A stretch of DNA of 64,000 bases from Coccinella septempunctata (GCF_907165205.1 NC_058191.1:27732064-27796063), one strand, 5' to 3'. Positions 22,154-35,681 are shown, counted from the first letter of the stretch. Notes: generated by a model from the sequence alone, not told the origin. Program-made: numbers and translations.

Positions 22154-24129
22154 TATATTGATTCTGAATACTTTGAATTCACAGGCCATTATAAAGCAAT
22201 CAAGAATGACTGAAATGTTGAATATTAACAGGATGGCAGATAATTTATGAAAATGAATAATTGAACTAGAATCTGAATCAAATGAATTTTACTAGGATGA
22301 GTAATTCAACCACTACACGTGTTTCACTTTTAAAGAGCATTTTGAGGTGGGTTTACACAGGTATAGGTACAGTCTAAAATGCTTTCGAAAAGTAACGAAT
22401 AAATTCATTATTGTTAAAACTGGGAGGTTTTCGAAGAAATCCTCTTACACGTTGATTTAGGCACTTTTTGACATAAGACCCTGTGATGTAATCGTTATTC
22501 TAGATAAGACGGCATCAACAGTTTTTTTTAATGGCGCACACAATTTCGACCATGCCAATTGTCAACATTGTCAAAAACTATGTGTTGTCTAACGGTTTGC
22601 CTTAGTGGCCGAAAATGTTTTGTATTACTGTCAGATAAACACTTGAGATCGAATACGCATCAAATATTGGTCATATGTCAAAAAGTGCATTTGTTTAAAA
22701 CAAAACCGCATCAGAGGATTTTTTCGAAAAACTCCCACTTTCACTGTTTATGCTTTTGTGATAGTGAAACAAATGTAGTATGGTTTAATTACTTATCCTA
22801 GTGAAAAATCATGTAATTTAGTTTCTTTTAAAAAAATAAACAGAAACAATTCAAGTTTGTTTACATTCCGGAAACACTATGTGTGAAGAGGAATTTATTT
22901 AGAGCAGTCTTCTTCAGTGTGAAAAGTACCGACCAAAGGAATTTGGTGAATTCAAATTGTTAAGTTCATTAAAGTGTTTGACAGCGAATATGACCAGAAA
23001 GATCGCAATAAACGAAACGAAAACGTGAACAGTGGATTAAAACTAGTAATTGGCCCAGTTTTTACAGACAATCGATAGTTGTTTATGTACAACAAGAAAC
23101 GAAAAGCCAAAGCTGACGTGAAAATATTGTGAAGGTGCTTAGCGTGGGTGGGAGGGAAGCAGGATGGATCATCTGCTCTAATCGTTTCCGGTCTATTGAG
23201 AAAGAGATCGTGGGCGCGGATTGCACGACGCACGTTTTATTCAAAACGTGATGAAAATCATCGGGGAAACATTGTGGCAATCATTTCAGATACGCATAAT
23301 GAAACACCTTCTGAATGTGTGGCTACTGTGAAAGAATAGAGACTACTCTGGAATATTCTTGTAAAATGTGGATATTCAGAAATACAAGTTTGAAACTAGG
23401 ACAACGAAATGAGCGACACCTGAAGTAGTGAGCATTAGTTGAGATGTAAAATTCACCACTCTATGGCGATGTTCAGCGCAGCCGTAACTGTTTATTGAAA
23501 TCATTCACATGATAATGAATAAGAACTTGTAAATTGTCCATATTTGATCACTGTTTGTTTTCAATGTATTCATGAATATTTATTTATTTAAATATATTAC
23601 ATCCGACAGCCATGAGACTATTTACGCCATCTTAGCGATATCGTTTTCAAAAGTTGAGGACAGAAAATATATTTTCAACTGATTTCTGTATTTTTTGGAG
23701 AAATTTTGATTGTGAGCCAACATCATTTCAATTGACCTTATTCGACTCAAAACATAATGAACTTGGCGTTATTGCTCCAAAGATCCCTTAATTTCAGGAG
23801 ACACAGCCCATTTAGTTGACACTCATCAACGATTTCGTTGTCACCAACGTTTAGGGAACACTTATAACGGTCTAAATATTTTTGCAAAAGTTGAGCGCCA
23901 TCTACCGGATAATTATACAAACAATTACATATATACAGATTTTTATCGTTTTTATTTTTTTGGTGATAATATCCTCATGAAATTTTGGTTAAGTAGCTTT
24001 CATCTCCATTAAGAGTTTTTTGAGTTTTTCAGATGCTTAGAACTTCCAAACCATCCCGCGCATTTTGCCCATCAACGATCCTAGTTCCTGAATCTTTTCT
24101 TTCGGTAGTTAGAATTGACGGATGGGCAG
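22154..24129. other. Unassigned stretch between elements D and E2
   Basis: No gene supported. From about 22860 to 23340 the composition is more balanced and frames are open on both strands. TTCAGTGTG at 22914 resembles an insect initiator, but no DPE or coding continuation is seen. Confidence 0.35.
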
Positions 24130-24726
24130 AATGGGGAATTCTCCTCAATTTGGTTCATCACAGCCTATGCAAGTTTAAATTGAATAATTCTGAGTTTCAT
24201 TCATGAATTTTTCAAATGCACTGCGGAAACTATTCAAAATCATTCTTCAAATGTGAGGTTTTAAAATTTAAATCGCTTTGTTTCTAGTTTACGATTTGGC
24301 AACAGCGTCTACTAGAAATAAAAAGAACAATGGCTTGTTTATAAAATAACAGCTGTTGATGTACAGCCATCATAAGGCGCGTACTCACTGGCGAGCTTCA
24401 ACAGCAACCGGCCATAAAAATCCCATAAAATTTTACGACCTTCCTCGTTCGTCGTAGACTTCATAGACAGCAATCTTTGTCTATCAAGATAGTGTATTTG
24501 TTGTCCTTTATTATCAACGCATATTTCAGTCGATGTTGCCAACTTGTGCAATAGAAATGAAACGATTCAAATTTTGAATTTTTATTTTTCATTTCATTTC
24601 AAGTACCTACTTTGTACAAAATAATTTTTTTTGGGAAACGGTTGAAATGGTTATTTCAAAAATGTGACGTTTCAAAGATATTTCATAAAACATACATCAT
24701 TTTCGTCAGAAGTAGTATTCCCTATT
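24130..24726 (-). repeat. Family E element, copy E2 (inverted relative to E1)
   Basis: Minus-strand copy of E1 with the same ends (AATAGGGAATAC at the right, AATGGGGAATTC at the left). About 90 bp of extra sequence lies near the AATAGGGAATAC end. The region with GTCGTAAAATTTTATGGG and GCGCCTTATGATGGCTGTA is nearly identical to E1. Its minus-strand frame at 24339-24551 ends with the same EEGRKILWDFYGRLLL...AVIL-stop block. Confidence 0.8.
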
Positions 24727-25840
24727 GAATTTTCCACGGTCCTGCATCAATGATTTCCACCCACGCGTTTTAGACCATTTTTGGCTCAAAATTCTAAATA
24801 TATAGACGTTCGAGCAGAATGACAATGCCACAGAAGCCTGCCAAGATATCACGAAAAAATATTTCAAAATTCGAGCTGAAACCAATTCGTTGAGCGTCTG
24901 TTTTTCATTAAGTATCCAATGGACGCCTCGCGTCATGACGGATTCTACGCGTATCGAAACAAATGAAAACATAAAGCGCAAACATGGGCGAATATAAACA
25001 TTGCTTTCGCTCAATTCCGATTAAAGCAGCGGTGGGGAAACACACGTATTTTGTGACTAATCTCCGAAAGCTATTGTTTTAATTTCGTTAGGTTGGCGGA
25101 CTGCCAGAATAGTAATGTCAGCCAGAAGTTCAGACTTTCATGCCGAACAAATTAGTGGGTTCTTGCTTTGCGTTCCTCCCGCTTAAATATTCAGAAAGTT
25201 TTTCGTAGCTGTGTTAGTTATATCCGAGAATTTGGTAGCCGTCTTATTTCCTACATAATTAGGAATAAATCCCTGGGAGGTTATTGGATGCAGCCTGGTT
25301 TCATGCTTTTTGTTCCCACTCATTCTTGTCTCTATTTTCTTTTCGAGTATGACAAGAGGGGGATCTCGGATATTCGCTGTTGTACTTCGTTTTATGATTG
25401 TGATAGTATGTACGTAAACAGAATCGTACGTTACATCGCAGACAGTAATGTCTCTATTTATATGTAAAGACAAAGATCTCCGTTTCCCTTTCCAATTGCT
25501 AGTTGAATGATGAACGATTCATATTTCTGCTAACAGATGACATCGGGATTCTTCTGTTGAAGACAGACCGTTAAAGTTCGATGTCTTTCTGCATTATGTG
25601 TCTTTTCCTTTCACCCGAAATTCGATATTTTCAGGAAAGAGATTTATATACAAACATGGAGTAGGCTTAAGTAAGTCTAATCAGGTTAAGCTGTTAGCTT
25701 AGCGTTAAGCTTGCAAAATCCGCGATTTCTTCAACAATTGAAAAACAGAACAAAATTTCATAATGGTAATAAATAATCTTTTATTTCTGAACCAAACTAG
25801 TAGTGGTAGAGTTGTCAAAAATTATATTTTTCTCCCAATG
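24727..25840. other. Unassigned stretch, no gene seen
   Basis: Open frames of 96-102 codons occur on both strands (24706-25014 minus; 25168-25473 both strands) without recognisable motifs. Confidence 0.4.
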
Positions 25841-26262
25841 TATAATTCTGTCGGAATTCTGAATTGTAAATCGGAATTCTGAGACTCAAGTCAGATTTCT
25901 TAGATGTTAGTCGAAATTCTGAATTGCAAGTCGGAATTCTGAAATGCTAGTCAGAATTCTATGTTGGAAGTCGGAATGTTGTAGTACAAGTAGGAATTCT
26001 GAACTGCATGCCTGAATTCTGTGACATTAGTCAGAATTCTGAGATACAAGTCAGAATTCTGAGATACAAGTCAGAATTCTGAGACACAAGTCAGAATTCT
26101 GAGATACAAGTCAGAATTCTGAGATACAAGTCAGAATTCTGAGACACAAGTCAGAATTCTGAGATACATATAAGAATTCTGAATTGCAAGTCAGAATTCT
26201 GAGATACATATAAGAATTCTGAATTGCAAGTCGGAATTATGAAATGCAAGTCAGAATGATGG
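25841..26262 (+). repeat. 20-bp minisatellite with higher-order structure
   Basis: About 21 tandem units of 20 bp, with core AAGTCAGAATTCTGAGATAC. The outer units differ (GTCGGAATTCTGAATTGCA and others). In the centre, 26041-26100 and 26101-26160 are identical 60-bp blocks of three units. Then 26161-26240 repeats a 40-bp two-unit block containing GAGATACATATAAGAATTCT. Outer divergence with inner identity indicates recent amplification from the middle. Confidence 0.95.
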
Positions 26263-26264
26263 AA

Positions 26265-26292
26265 CATACGTTGCAGAACATACGTTGCATTT
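26265..26292 (+). repeat. Doubled 13-bp repeat at the minisatellite edge
   Basis: GAACATACGTTGCA occurs twice back to back, with a shared base, right after the minisatellite. Confidence 0.8.
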
Positions 26293-27474
26293 AGCGGTTA
26301 ATTTTTGTTGATCTGATGGCTCGTTCACGTGCGTGATTTGAAAGCAATGTCTGAACACTAGTATATCTGAATTCTGGTATACGACTGTAGAATATCACTG
26401 TAGTTTAAGCCAAGGAAAAAATACAATGTAATTATTCCGATCGGATGGGACACAACAAATGTCATTCTCCTCCTACAAATTCATTCCAAAATTAAAATTC
26501 TAACTCTTGTTTTAAAATTTCGACCTGCAACTCAGCATTCTGACTTATGACTCAGAATTGCGACTCGCAAGTCAGAATTATGCATTTGAAATTAAATATA
26601 TTTGTGTTGTATTTCACATTTGGTTTCACATTCACCGTATCAATGACTGGCAGCCAAGCGCTTTATACTGAAGAAGTACAACAGGGGTCTCTTGTGTTGA
26701 TATTCTTTTTAGATCTAGAAAGCTTCCATATTCATTCTAGGATCGTACTGCACATTCTGTTTATAAATATTGTTTAAAATCTCAGTTTTCGATTATATTT
26801 TCTGTGCAACATGAGATAAAACTTTATTGAATAAATAAATTGCCGCATCAGATTCCCTAACCAAAAGAAGACGAAGTTAATAACTCATGGATATGAAACT
26901 TCTTTTCATCGACTTCGAAATTCCACGCTATTATTCATCAGAGTGTTCAGAAGTTTGACATTTGGCCGGAATAAATATAGTCCCGAACAAATAATAACTT
27001 TCTGAACGCATCCGCGTTCCAGCGGGCATAGAACTACTCGCGAGTTTTCATTTATTTCTTGCACACATCGAATTATATGTTCACGGGCCGATGAGCATAG
27101 AAATAAATCGCCGCCGATCTTTGTGCAAACATCGATGTTTAATTCAACAGTCGATTCAACGATTCTTGTTGGTCACATCCGAGGAGATCCATCTTTTTCA
27201 TCCGCAAACCTCTTCGTGAGGTCCAATTGTTCGTATTCGTCGAAGGCGGAGTAAAAACGGGTGAAAAGTACGGTTTATGGATGGCAGAGCCGTGTTTTCC
27301 GGTTTTTTTCAGCGACTGTTATGAGTATAACGGTTCGGGTAATCTCGTGTATGTAGGTGAGCCCCCGGTAGAGTGTGGTCTCCGATTCTATTTCAAGGAA
27401 ATTGGTTTGCATGATGGCTGGAAGTAAATGGGGAACTGTTAAATTATTTCAACGATTTTTCAATGGCGCTTATA
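26293..27474. other. Unassigned stretch, no gene seen
   Basis: Relics of the minisatellite motif (GACTTATGACTCAGAATTGC and ACTCGCAAGTCAGAATTATG) at about 26538-26583 suggest the array was once longer or seeded a second site. The segment 27000-27430 is more GC-rich and open but not recognisable. Confidence 0.4.
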
Positions 27475-28123
27475 GAGGGTGAATCTTTGACTCGTACAAA
27501 TATTTCAACAGTAGATTCTTGAGGTCAAAAGAAACACTTTCTTTCTTTACCATTTTTATCGAATCGGCTCGGTTGAAAAGATACAGGCTGTTGAAAAACC
27601 ACAAAAAAAAATTATCTCACAAACGGTTTAATCGAATGAAATAAATTTCGGAATATAGTTTTTCATTTATTCGATTAATCTTTTTCAAATACAAGATATC
27701 ACCCACGTGTTCCAGTTTTCTCATTATGACCATTATGTACCATAAAAATTTCAAAGAACCCAACTCTTGAAACTAAGTTGGACTATCTAATGAATATTTT
27801 AAATTTTAACGTTTTGTAAAATAAAAGTATTCTTCATATTTTCTGGTATAATGCGCCGTTTTCGAGTAATTTGATGTACAAACATAAAAAATTTGACCGA
27901 ATGCAACTCCTTTCAAAAGATCCAGAGATCTGTAATGTCACAGATTTAGCTAGTTATTCTGAAGCTAATTTTTTTTTGGGTTGGCACAGCTCATTATGAA
28001 AACTTAAAATGGCTATATCTTTTTACAAGGCCGAATCGGAAAAAATGGTATACGAAAAAAGTGCTTCATTTGACCTCAAGAATCAAGTGTTAAAATATTT
28101 ATAATAGTCAAAGACTCACTCTG
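27475..28123 (+). repeat. Family A foldback element, copy A4 (near full length)
   Basis: TA, then GAGGGTGAATCTTTGACTCG at the left and GACTCACTCTG then TA at the right. The arms are inverted repeats of about 130 bp, with the inner part intact (GATATCACCCACG, TGCGCCGTTTTCGAG, CAGCTCATTATGAAAACTT). At 649 bp it is one of the best copies for a consensus. Non-coding. Confidence 0.85.
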
Positions 28124-28226
28124 TATATCTGACCTTAATTTTGGTGATTGAATTTGCGGGGAAATTCGATCACAGGTGATAGGTTGATGACCCCATAAAG
28201 ATCTGCGGTGTGATATGTGAAGCATA
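28124..28226. other. Short spacer between elements A4 and B1
   Basis: About 100 bp of unassigned sequence. Confidence 0.4.
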
Positions 28227-28761
28227 CAGGGTGATTCATAACTATTGGGACATAGGCTAAGGGTAGATTGTTTGGAGCAAAATATGGCGATAGGACCAAA
28301 TATACCTCAATAAAATATTGCTGTGAAAAAAGATAGAGGGCGTTAAAGTTAAATTTTTTATAAGTGGACAGAATAATATTTTCTTCGAAGTCCTTTATTA
28401 AATGAATTAAAAAGGCATAGAAGTCGGAGGAGGCCACGTAGAACATTCAATTTAAATTTATTCTGTTCATGTTACATTGTTTTTAATTATGCTTTATCGT
28501 CGAAATAAATAAATAAAATAAATAAATCGTTACTTCAAATCCCCTTCCGATGCTCTGAACTGTTCAATTGTGTTTTTCTTGAAAACGGATGAAAAAATAT
28601 ACAGTGAAATTATTAGCAAAAAACGAAAAAAAAATTCAACTTTAACACCCTCTATCTTTTTCCAAAGCAATATTTTATTGAGGTATATTTGGTCCTATCG
28701 CCATATTTTGGTCCAAACAATCTGCCCTTAGCCTATGTCCCAATAGATATGAATCACCCTG
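28227..28761. repeat. Family B long-TIR element, copy B1 (complete)
   Basis: The left end CAGGGTGATTCATAACTATT and the inverted right end CAGGGTGATTCATATCTATT continue to match through GGGACATAGGCTAAGGG, ATATGGCGATAGGACC and AATATTTTATTGAGG-type text for about 130 bp. TA stands on both sides. It is 535 bp, non-coding, and its left half recurs at 61781. Confidence 0.85.
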
Positions 28762-28763
28762 TA

Positions 28764-31700
28764 TAAGTAACTGATTTAAATATCAATGTTCTGCTACTTC
28801 AAAGTTGTAGGGATAGAGGAAGAACTTTCTTGCAATAGTTTCGTGGACAAACAAGGCTAGTCTCGTGCTTCCAATGGGGTAATAGGAAAGCATCTAATGA
28901 ATAACTTCTTCAGAAGTCGTTAAAATAGTTCGAAAACATTGTTTTACGCTTATCTTTAGTGAGGGATTTCCAACAAAAAAATTTCCATGGAATTCAGATA
29001 CAAATACCTCCTTTGCAACTAGAGAGTGTGGGCTAAGACGCTCTACTCAATAAAGAGGAAATACAATTAATGTTATCGATATCAATGCTACAAACTCTCG
29101 AAACTTATCTAGTTCCTACGTATTGATATCTGAGAGAAGTAGCTTAACGGTTAAATACATAATACAATCAGCTGTTTTCTTGGCTAGTCACGCTCAGTTT
29201 TAGGGAAAGCTTCTTCCGTACGTTGAGCTAGCTGTTACCATGTCCGTGAAAGGCATATTAAATTTCGTTCGAACACAGAAATATTTCATGCAAATTTGTT
29301 GGTTCATTGGAAATTCAAGTTTCAACTCAACCGTGAATTATTGATACTCAAGGATAGCGGAACATTACTAGTTATAGATATGTAGTTTGGGCACCTCTCT
29401 CCAGCTAGAGGACTTCGAAAGTGTGAGAATTTTTCACAAAAACCGACAATTTTCCTCACAATATTCGCCTATAAATAAGGAAACGCTCAATTCGATATCT
29501 GGCGTTGATCATCTGAGATGATATGCGGGTTTCAAACATGACCTTTGTGTGCCAACCGATTAAAATATTGAGAGAGAAAGACAGAGAGTGAGTGTGTGTA
29601 AGGCAGATAGAGTGAAAGAGAGAGAATGCAATAGATAGACAGTAAAAGAGAGTAGAGAAGAGTAAGACATTTCTTACTCTTCTGTGCAGTGCAAGAGGAA
29701 GTGTAAGAGAGAGTGTACAAAAGAGAGTGTAAGAGAGAAAGAGCAGCAGAGACTGTGTGGGATAGAGAGAGAGAGAAAGGAAGATTTTTACCTCTTTTAT
29801 ACGTCTCTTCATATTTATGCTCTTCACGCTGTACCTACTAATATATTAGGAAAAATGCATGTTTTTCGATAAACTATTCTTTTCGAGAAATCAATTTACG
29901 TTTTTTGCTAAAATACGGTAGTTATCAGTATTCAACCAATCTGTTTCCTAGTAAGTTGGAACAAGTCCAAGCCACTGGTGGATCATTCAATCCTAAACGG
30001 CTGATTATTACGCGATAAAAACGAGATTGAATGGTTTTATTGTGCAAAGCAAGGTGTAAATTCCTTGTAACATTATATCCAATGACTATCGTAATGGAAA
30101 ATGCATTGTTCGGAATTTCAATTCGCCTGAACCGCAAGCACTATCGACGATCAATGGGAAAACACATCTCGAAACGTAATCGATGGAGTCGATATGGACG
30201 CGGTGGATCTTATTGATTTTTTTTTCTCATTTCTCCGTGTACGAGTGGCTCTACGCTAGAGAAGAATTTGAAGGTTTTTTGCGGGAGCGATTGAGCGGAT
30301 TATTGCGAAGACCTTAAAAGGTTCATATGACAATAAATTGAGCAACTGTCGACAACTGGTTTGGAAATGGAACGTGTGTAATTTTGATTTGCATAAATAT
30401 GTGCCAAATGACCACTTAATAGCAGCTGTTTTTCGGAATATTCAACATTTTATGAATCTTATACTGTTAAAGTGTTGGACGTGATTTTCATATTGACCCA
30501 CATTCAGTATACATAATAGTAGTGATAAACGAAAAACATTTCAATGCCATGCAAGCTCCATAAAACAGTAGATGCACAAAAAACTATATTTTGCATTTTT
30601 ATACTCCATTCACATTTATTTTAGCAGTCGGTTGGCCATGAAATAATTTTCTCAAGTTTTTGTAACTAGAACGGAGTGAGGTTGGTACTCATGAAATGTC
30701 GTTAATGTCATAACGCCGTTGCCACAACTAATATCAATTTTTATTGCGAAAATTCCGAAAGTGGTTGAAAAAAGAGACAGGGTTTCAGGAAGTACTCTTT
30801 AGAATTCAGGTCCGCTCATTCAAATAGTTATACCCTGATATTCTAAAATACACAACACGTCAGACGGTAGCGAACATATTCAATATTAGATGGAGAATTT
30901 ATATATACCTTATGTTTCATCTGAATCTAAACTATATAGTTACTTATATTTCAGCTGAATATTTCCACAATCAGAAAGATTGTGAATGAAGAGGATGACA
31001 AAGAATTTTCTTCAATTGGGAGACCCAAAAAAGTGGTGGCATTTGAGAATTTTATGTTTGAGTGAATTAATGCGAACAGTTTACTACAGGATTTTCGATG
31101 AATGTCATCGTAGAATAAGTTCCCGAAATTTGATTTTTCTATTTTTCATTTGACTTGTCCTATACATTGTAAATGTCTTAAGGTACCAATAAATACCTAA
31201 TTATTATTTTTATTATACCAATGTATTAAGATGAACAGCCACAAATACGCGCCAGTTGTCCTGTTAATTGTTTATTCATGTGAAATTTTTGTTCAAAGGG
31301 GAAGTTCATCTTGACTTGAAACTTCCTTTAAATTATTTTACTTATATTGATGCAAGATGATTTTTGTTGAAGAATTTAACATTCTTGTAATTATCTGTTA
31401 AATCCTTCGGGGAATACCCATTCCCAACCTCTGCATCATAAGCACTTCATCTTCGGGTTGATATTTTTGAAATCTACAACTGATGTAACGTATTCAAACT
31501 TTAGCCAAAGAAAATAACGAACATTAACTCTCCTCAAGCTAGTGCATATTATGATAATATACTGATCTCTTGTATTTTCCATGCAAATAAGTGGATTTGG
31601 TATGCCTTCAATCAGTTTGTATAAACTTCAATTATGTTCGTCACATATTTTCCGAAGAGATTCGACATTGTGATCAAATACGTAATAACAGAAACTTTTA

Positions 31701-34700
31701 CGTAGAACGGACAACATAGCGCAGATTTAAAACCCAAAAATGTTTTAACAAGCTTCATAACCCCAATTTTTTATACTATACAGAGTGGAATGTGTCAAAT
31801 TTCCACGGCCAACCGAATGCTAAAATAGTGAAATGGAGAATGGACTATACCTACTTTTGGGACGTTCATTCGATGAACAGAATAGTTATCAACCTAGGCG
31901 ACACGCCAGTCGCATGATTTTTTTTCTCAAATTTCCAAAGTCAAAGTTTTTCAATGTAAGTGTGGTGGTGAAGGTTTGTGTATTTACAATTATTTACTTG
32001 TGGACACTAAAATCTGAATTGATTAATGAGCACTATTTTTTTGGGAGTTTTGAGACAAAATTTCGGGTAAGACTAGAAGTGTTGATTTAGTGAATCTCGA
32101 TTAAAAAATTTTTTATTCAACACGCTAGCATAACTAGTTTACCATAATTGTAAATTTAAAACTTCTACGACTTTCTTACTCTAGAAGCGATAACGAATTT
32201 GATAATTAAGAATTAAAATAAAGGAAGAGAACTAAAATGAAAAAATTTTAGAAGAATTAACTTAAAATTTAAGAATAAAAATTGAAAATCAAAATTTTCG
32301 AGAGTTTCAATTGATTGAAACGTCAGAAGGAATTAGACTGTTGTTTCTCGATGTTTCAGAAAGGAAAATCTTGAAAAAAATTCATTGATCCTACTTATCC
32401 CATCCTTCGCTCAAATTCAAATAAATATTTAACAAAACTCGTTAGGAGAGGTTTAACTGGACATCATGAAACACCTAATGATATGACAGGGCATTCTTTT
32501 CCGGCAGCTCACGATCCGGGGCATTATTATCCGAATAAATCGAGTACTCGAGTCGAAACGTTCAAGCGGAACTGCAGAGGTCACTGTGATCACTCATTTT
32601 AACGGCATTACTCAGCTGTTTCAGCGTTTCCTTCTACACGTTTAATTTATTTACTCCACTCTCCACGTGCTCCAGTTTTAATAGATCGTGACAGGGATGA
32701 ATGTGTTTTTGTCAAAACGAGCTCGTGTTAGAGCCGATGATGGGGTTAGTGAGTGAATGAACTTTTGACAGCTGTATATTCGAGAACTTCATCATATAAT
32801 GGAAGAACTGATGCAAAACCGCTACGAATCTTTCAAAAAAGCTTATCCTGTCCAAAATCTTGTAACTTTTTTTGTCTTAATCAGAATTCAAAGAAATATC
32901 GATGGAATGTGAGGTGACTCTGGACAAAAACTCAACAAATCTCATATATGACAGCTACAAATAGCTTTCAATTTTGTGCCGATTTCATGGAGGTGAGAAT
33001 TGTGTTGCTCTGATGAGGTCAAGGAACACCGAAACCATTGTCGGAATCTCCTCGTTTTCTTCGGGGGGTCATCTTGAATGAGGGCGAGTGGCAAGTTCGA
33101 TAGTATTATTTGTTTATATTTATATTGACAGGTACCTACTATGTGTACGAATGTATTCTTATTATTGCATTCATGTCTCACTGTTTGAAGTGTTATCTTA
33201 TTTTTTCTTCACTGAAAATGGAATTAAAAAACGGTTGAAAACGATTGAATTATTCATTGGGGTCGATAATACTTTGGTAGGGATCTTTTATGGAGACGAT
33301 ATAATTGATATGGATAAAAATACATATTATTTTCTCTATCACTGATTTCCCAAACTTGTTAAATTCAGTACTATTTCACTTTGTTGGTGTTATGCATCTG
33401 ATTTAATTTCGTTTATTTCTTCACTTTTACTTTCAGGGTGGCCCACAACTGAAGGAAACTCCTGAAACATCTCATAGAAGAGCTCTTGGACGGTCGAACA
33501 AATTATTTCTTCGATAAATGCCTTTTTTCATGATAATGTTGCTTTTATATGCACGAAGGTTGCAAATAAATAAAATCTTCTGGACTAAAATATTCTCTAT
33601 ATATATGTTTACTTAAAGTTATGTATGTAGAGAACTGAATAAATGATTTTTTTGGAGGAAAAAATTCCAACTTCAAATATAAAATTTGATATATATTTTA
33701 TTTTGAGAAAGTTCATGTTGAAGAAAATGTACAAAAACCTGAGCAGTCCGTCAACTTTAAAAAAATATGCCCAGAGAAGAAAAAGGGAAGTAGAAGAGGG
33801 CATCATTATACTGTTCATTCCAAGAAAATCATAGCAATCGAAAAGCATTAGTGCTACACATCTGGAATCAATCTTATTTTATTGTACTCGTATCATTTGT
33901 GGCAATAAAAGTTTCATAGCTTACTCGTAAAATCAATTTTAGTTTCTAACGAAATAATATCTGCTCTCGAAATGTTTCACCGTCTACAATAAACTCTTCG
34001 ACTTTTAAACCTGAATCCGCTGAAGATACACCGGTAATTCTCCATCTATTTCAAAAAATATGAGTACCGAAATTAAAGTGGGGAAAACGTTAAATTATTT
34101 ATCATGGGGAATAAGGTAGCAACAAGCGTAACATTTGGAACGTGGATTATGTTGTTCCAACAGGAGATCATATCACGATATAGGGTTATTATCGGTGCGT
34201 GCGGGGACTTTTGTTTAATTAAGGGGTGATTAAATGTGATGAGATAAGGTCGAAACCTACTTTTTCGCCCAGAACTCCGGTATAATCCAGTTGATATAAA
34301 AAGAATCGGAGAGAGACATTTACTGAATGAATTGATTCATTAACGCTGATTGAGGGTGTCAATCATGAGGAGGGAGTTTCTTCTCTCAGAATAATTAAAT
34401 GTTATTTATTTCCTTCCTTATTTCCCAAGATAGATACCCCGATACAACGTGACTAAATACTAATACTTTGGTGACAATTTTCGAACAATATTGGTACATA
34501 ATTTCACTGAATGGTAGGTATTAAAAACAAGAAAATGGCAGTTATATTTTATACATCTTGGTAATCTCAAGAATAGCCATAAAAATCCTACTTTTACAGG
34601 GTGTTACTCCATTAATATGAATCAATATATTGAAATAAATGAAAATGGACAACAACCTGTAATTAATATGTGACAATACCGCGTTTAAAGCCAGTTATGT

Positions 34701-34831
34701 GGATATTTGAATGGTATTTGAGTAATTCGAATTTATTTTTTGCAATTTTTTATATGTAACCTTAAATAAAAAATCTTTATATCAGGGATGAATAATTCGA
34801 TAATGACAATTAGACCATATTATGCCATATA
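28764..34831. other. Long unassigned stretch, no gene seen
   Basis: About 6 kb of mostly AT-rich DNA without a recognisable gene or full repeat. Features within it: a GA-rich tract at 29565-29790 (separate entry); a stretch rich in ATTA and GATA-like sites at 34190-34260; and an orphan CAGGGTGTTACTCC end at about 34598. Frames of 60-123 codons in the GA-rich tract are composition artefacts. Confidence 0.4.
29565..29790 (+). repeat. GA-rich low-complexity tract
   Basis: Irregular GA/GT/AAGA repeats such as GAGAGAGAAAGACAGAGAGT and GATAGAGAGAGAGAGAAAGG. The minus-strand 123-codon frame here is a Leu/Ser/Tyr-rich artefact of this composition. Confidence 0.85.
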
Positions 34832-35681
34832 CAGGGTGTTTTCAAAGCTTAGGCTTTTTTTTTACAGAAGGTAAAACTCATCAAAAAAAGTCGTTTAACC
34901 AAAACTTGTTCCTATAAAATATCCAAGATGGCTGAGATACAACTCCTAAAAGTTCGGCAAAATTTCATTGAATTTCAAGTTCGGGACTGTGGAAGATGAA
35001 TCCGGCATCGAAAAAACGAAACGATACATAAACATATGGCTGGACAATTAATGGTTCAGTAGCAAGTTCATCGGATTAGATGCATCGTGCAATTTAGGGT
35101 GAAAAAAAATGTAGAAAATCGAGGCACTTTCTTGAAAGTGCTTATGTTATGTTGAAGAAGTGCCTTGATGTTTCCCCATTTCATCCCATTTTTACGAAGA
35201 TTGTTGGAATGTTGGAACATGAAGATTGTGAAAAAATTCGTGAATAATTTAGACGAATTTTATTGGTGAGATTTGGAAGTATTATTCTTTTTTTTACACT
35301 TGTGCCCTAAGTCTCTTCTGTCAGTTGGTATCGAAATGAGCAATTTCATTAAATTGTGTAAGGTATTAAAAAATGATGAAAACAATTCGGCAATCCTCAG
35401 TTTCCATTTTCATCACCACGTAGGTAAATATCGAACGAGCCAATATCCTAAACGAAACCACGTGGTCGAATCAGGAGATAAGTTTTTCCAACTACTTTGC
35501 GATAATTCAGCTAACAAACAGTCTAGGGTCGTATTAGGATCCATTTCAGTAATCATTTCCAATTTTTTTTTCAACTTTGTCATTTTGAAAGTTTAGAATA
35601 GGTGATTTTTGGTGAAACGCTTCATTTTGACCAGTTCTACCTTCTGTTGAAAAAAAATACCCCACTTTCAAATACACCCTG
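34832..35681. repeat. Family C long-TIR element, TA(TA)-flanked
   Basis: Left end CAGGGTGTTTTCAAAG and inverted right end CAGGGTGTATTTGAAAG. The match resumes at ACAGAAGGTAAAACT versus ACAGAAGGTAGAACT and AGTCGTTTAACCAAAA versus AAGCGTTTCACCAAAA, so the arms are about 80 bp or more. TATA flanks both sides. It is 850 bp. The 107-codon frame at 35273-35596 is not recognisable and probably not a gene. Confidence 0.75.

Noticed and set aside
24961..25500. Overlapping frames on both strands considered as an exon
   Set aside because: No recognisable product and equal openness of both strands.
29456..29827. 123-codon minus-strand frame rich in Leu/Ser/Tyr
   Set aside because: It lies in the GA-rich low-complexity tract; the composition alone explains the open frame.
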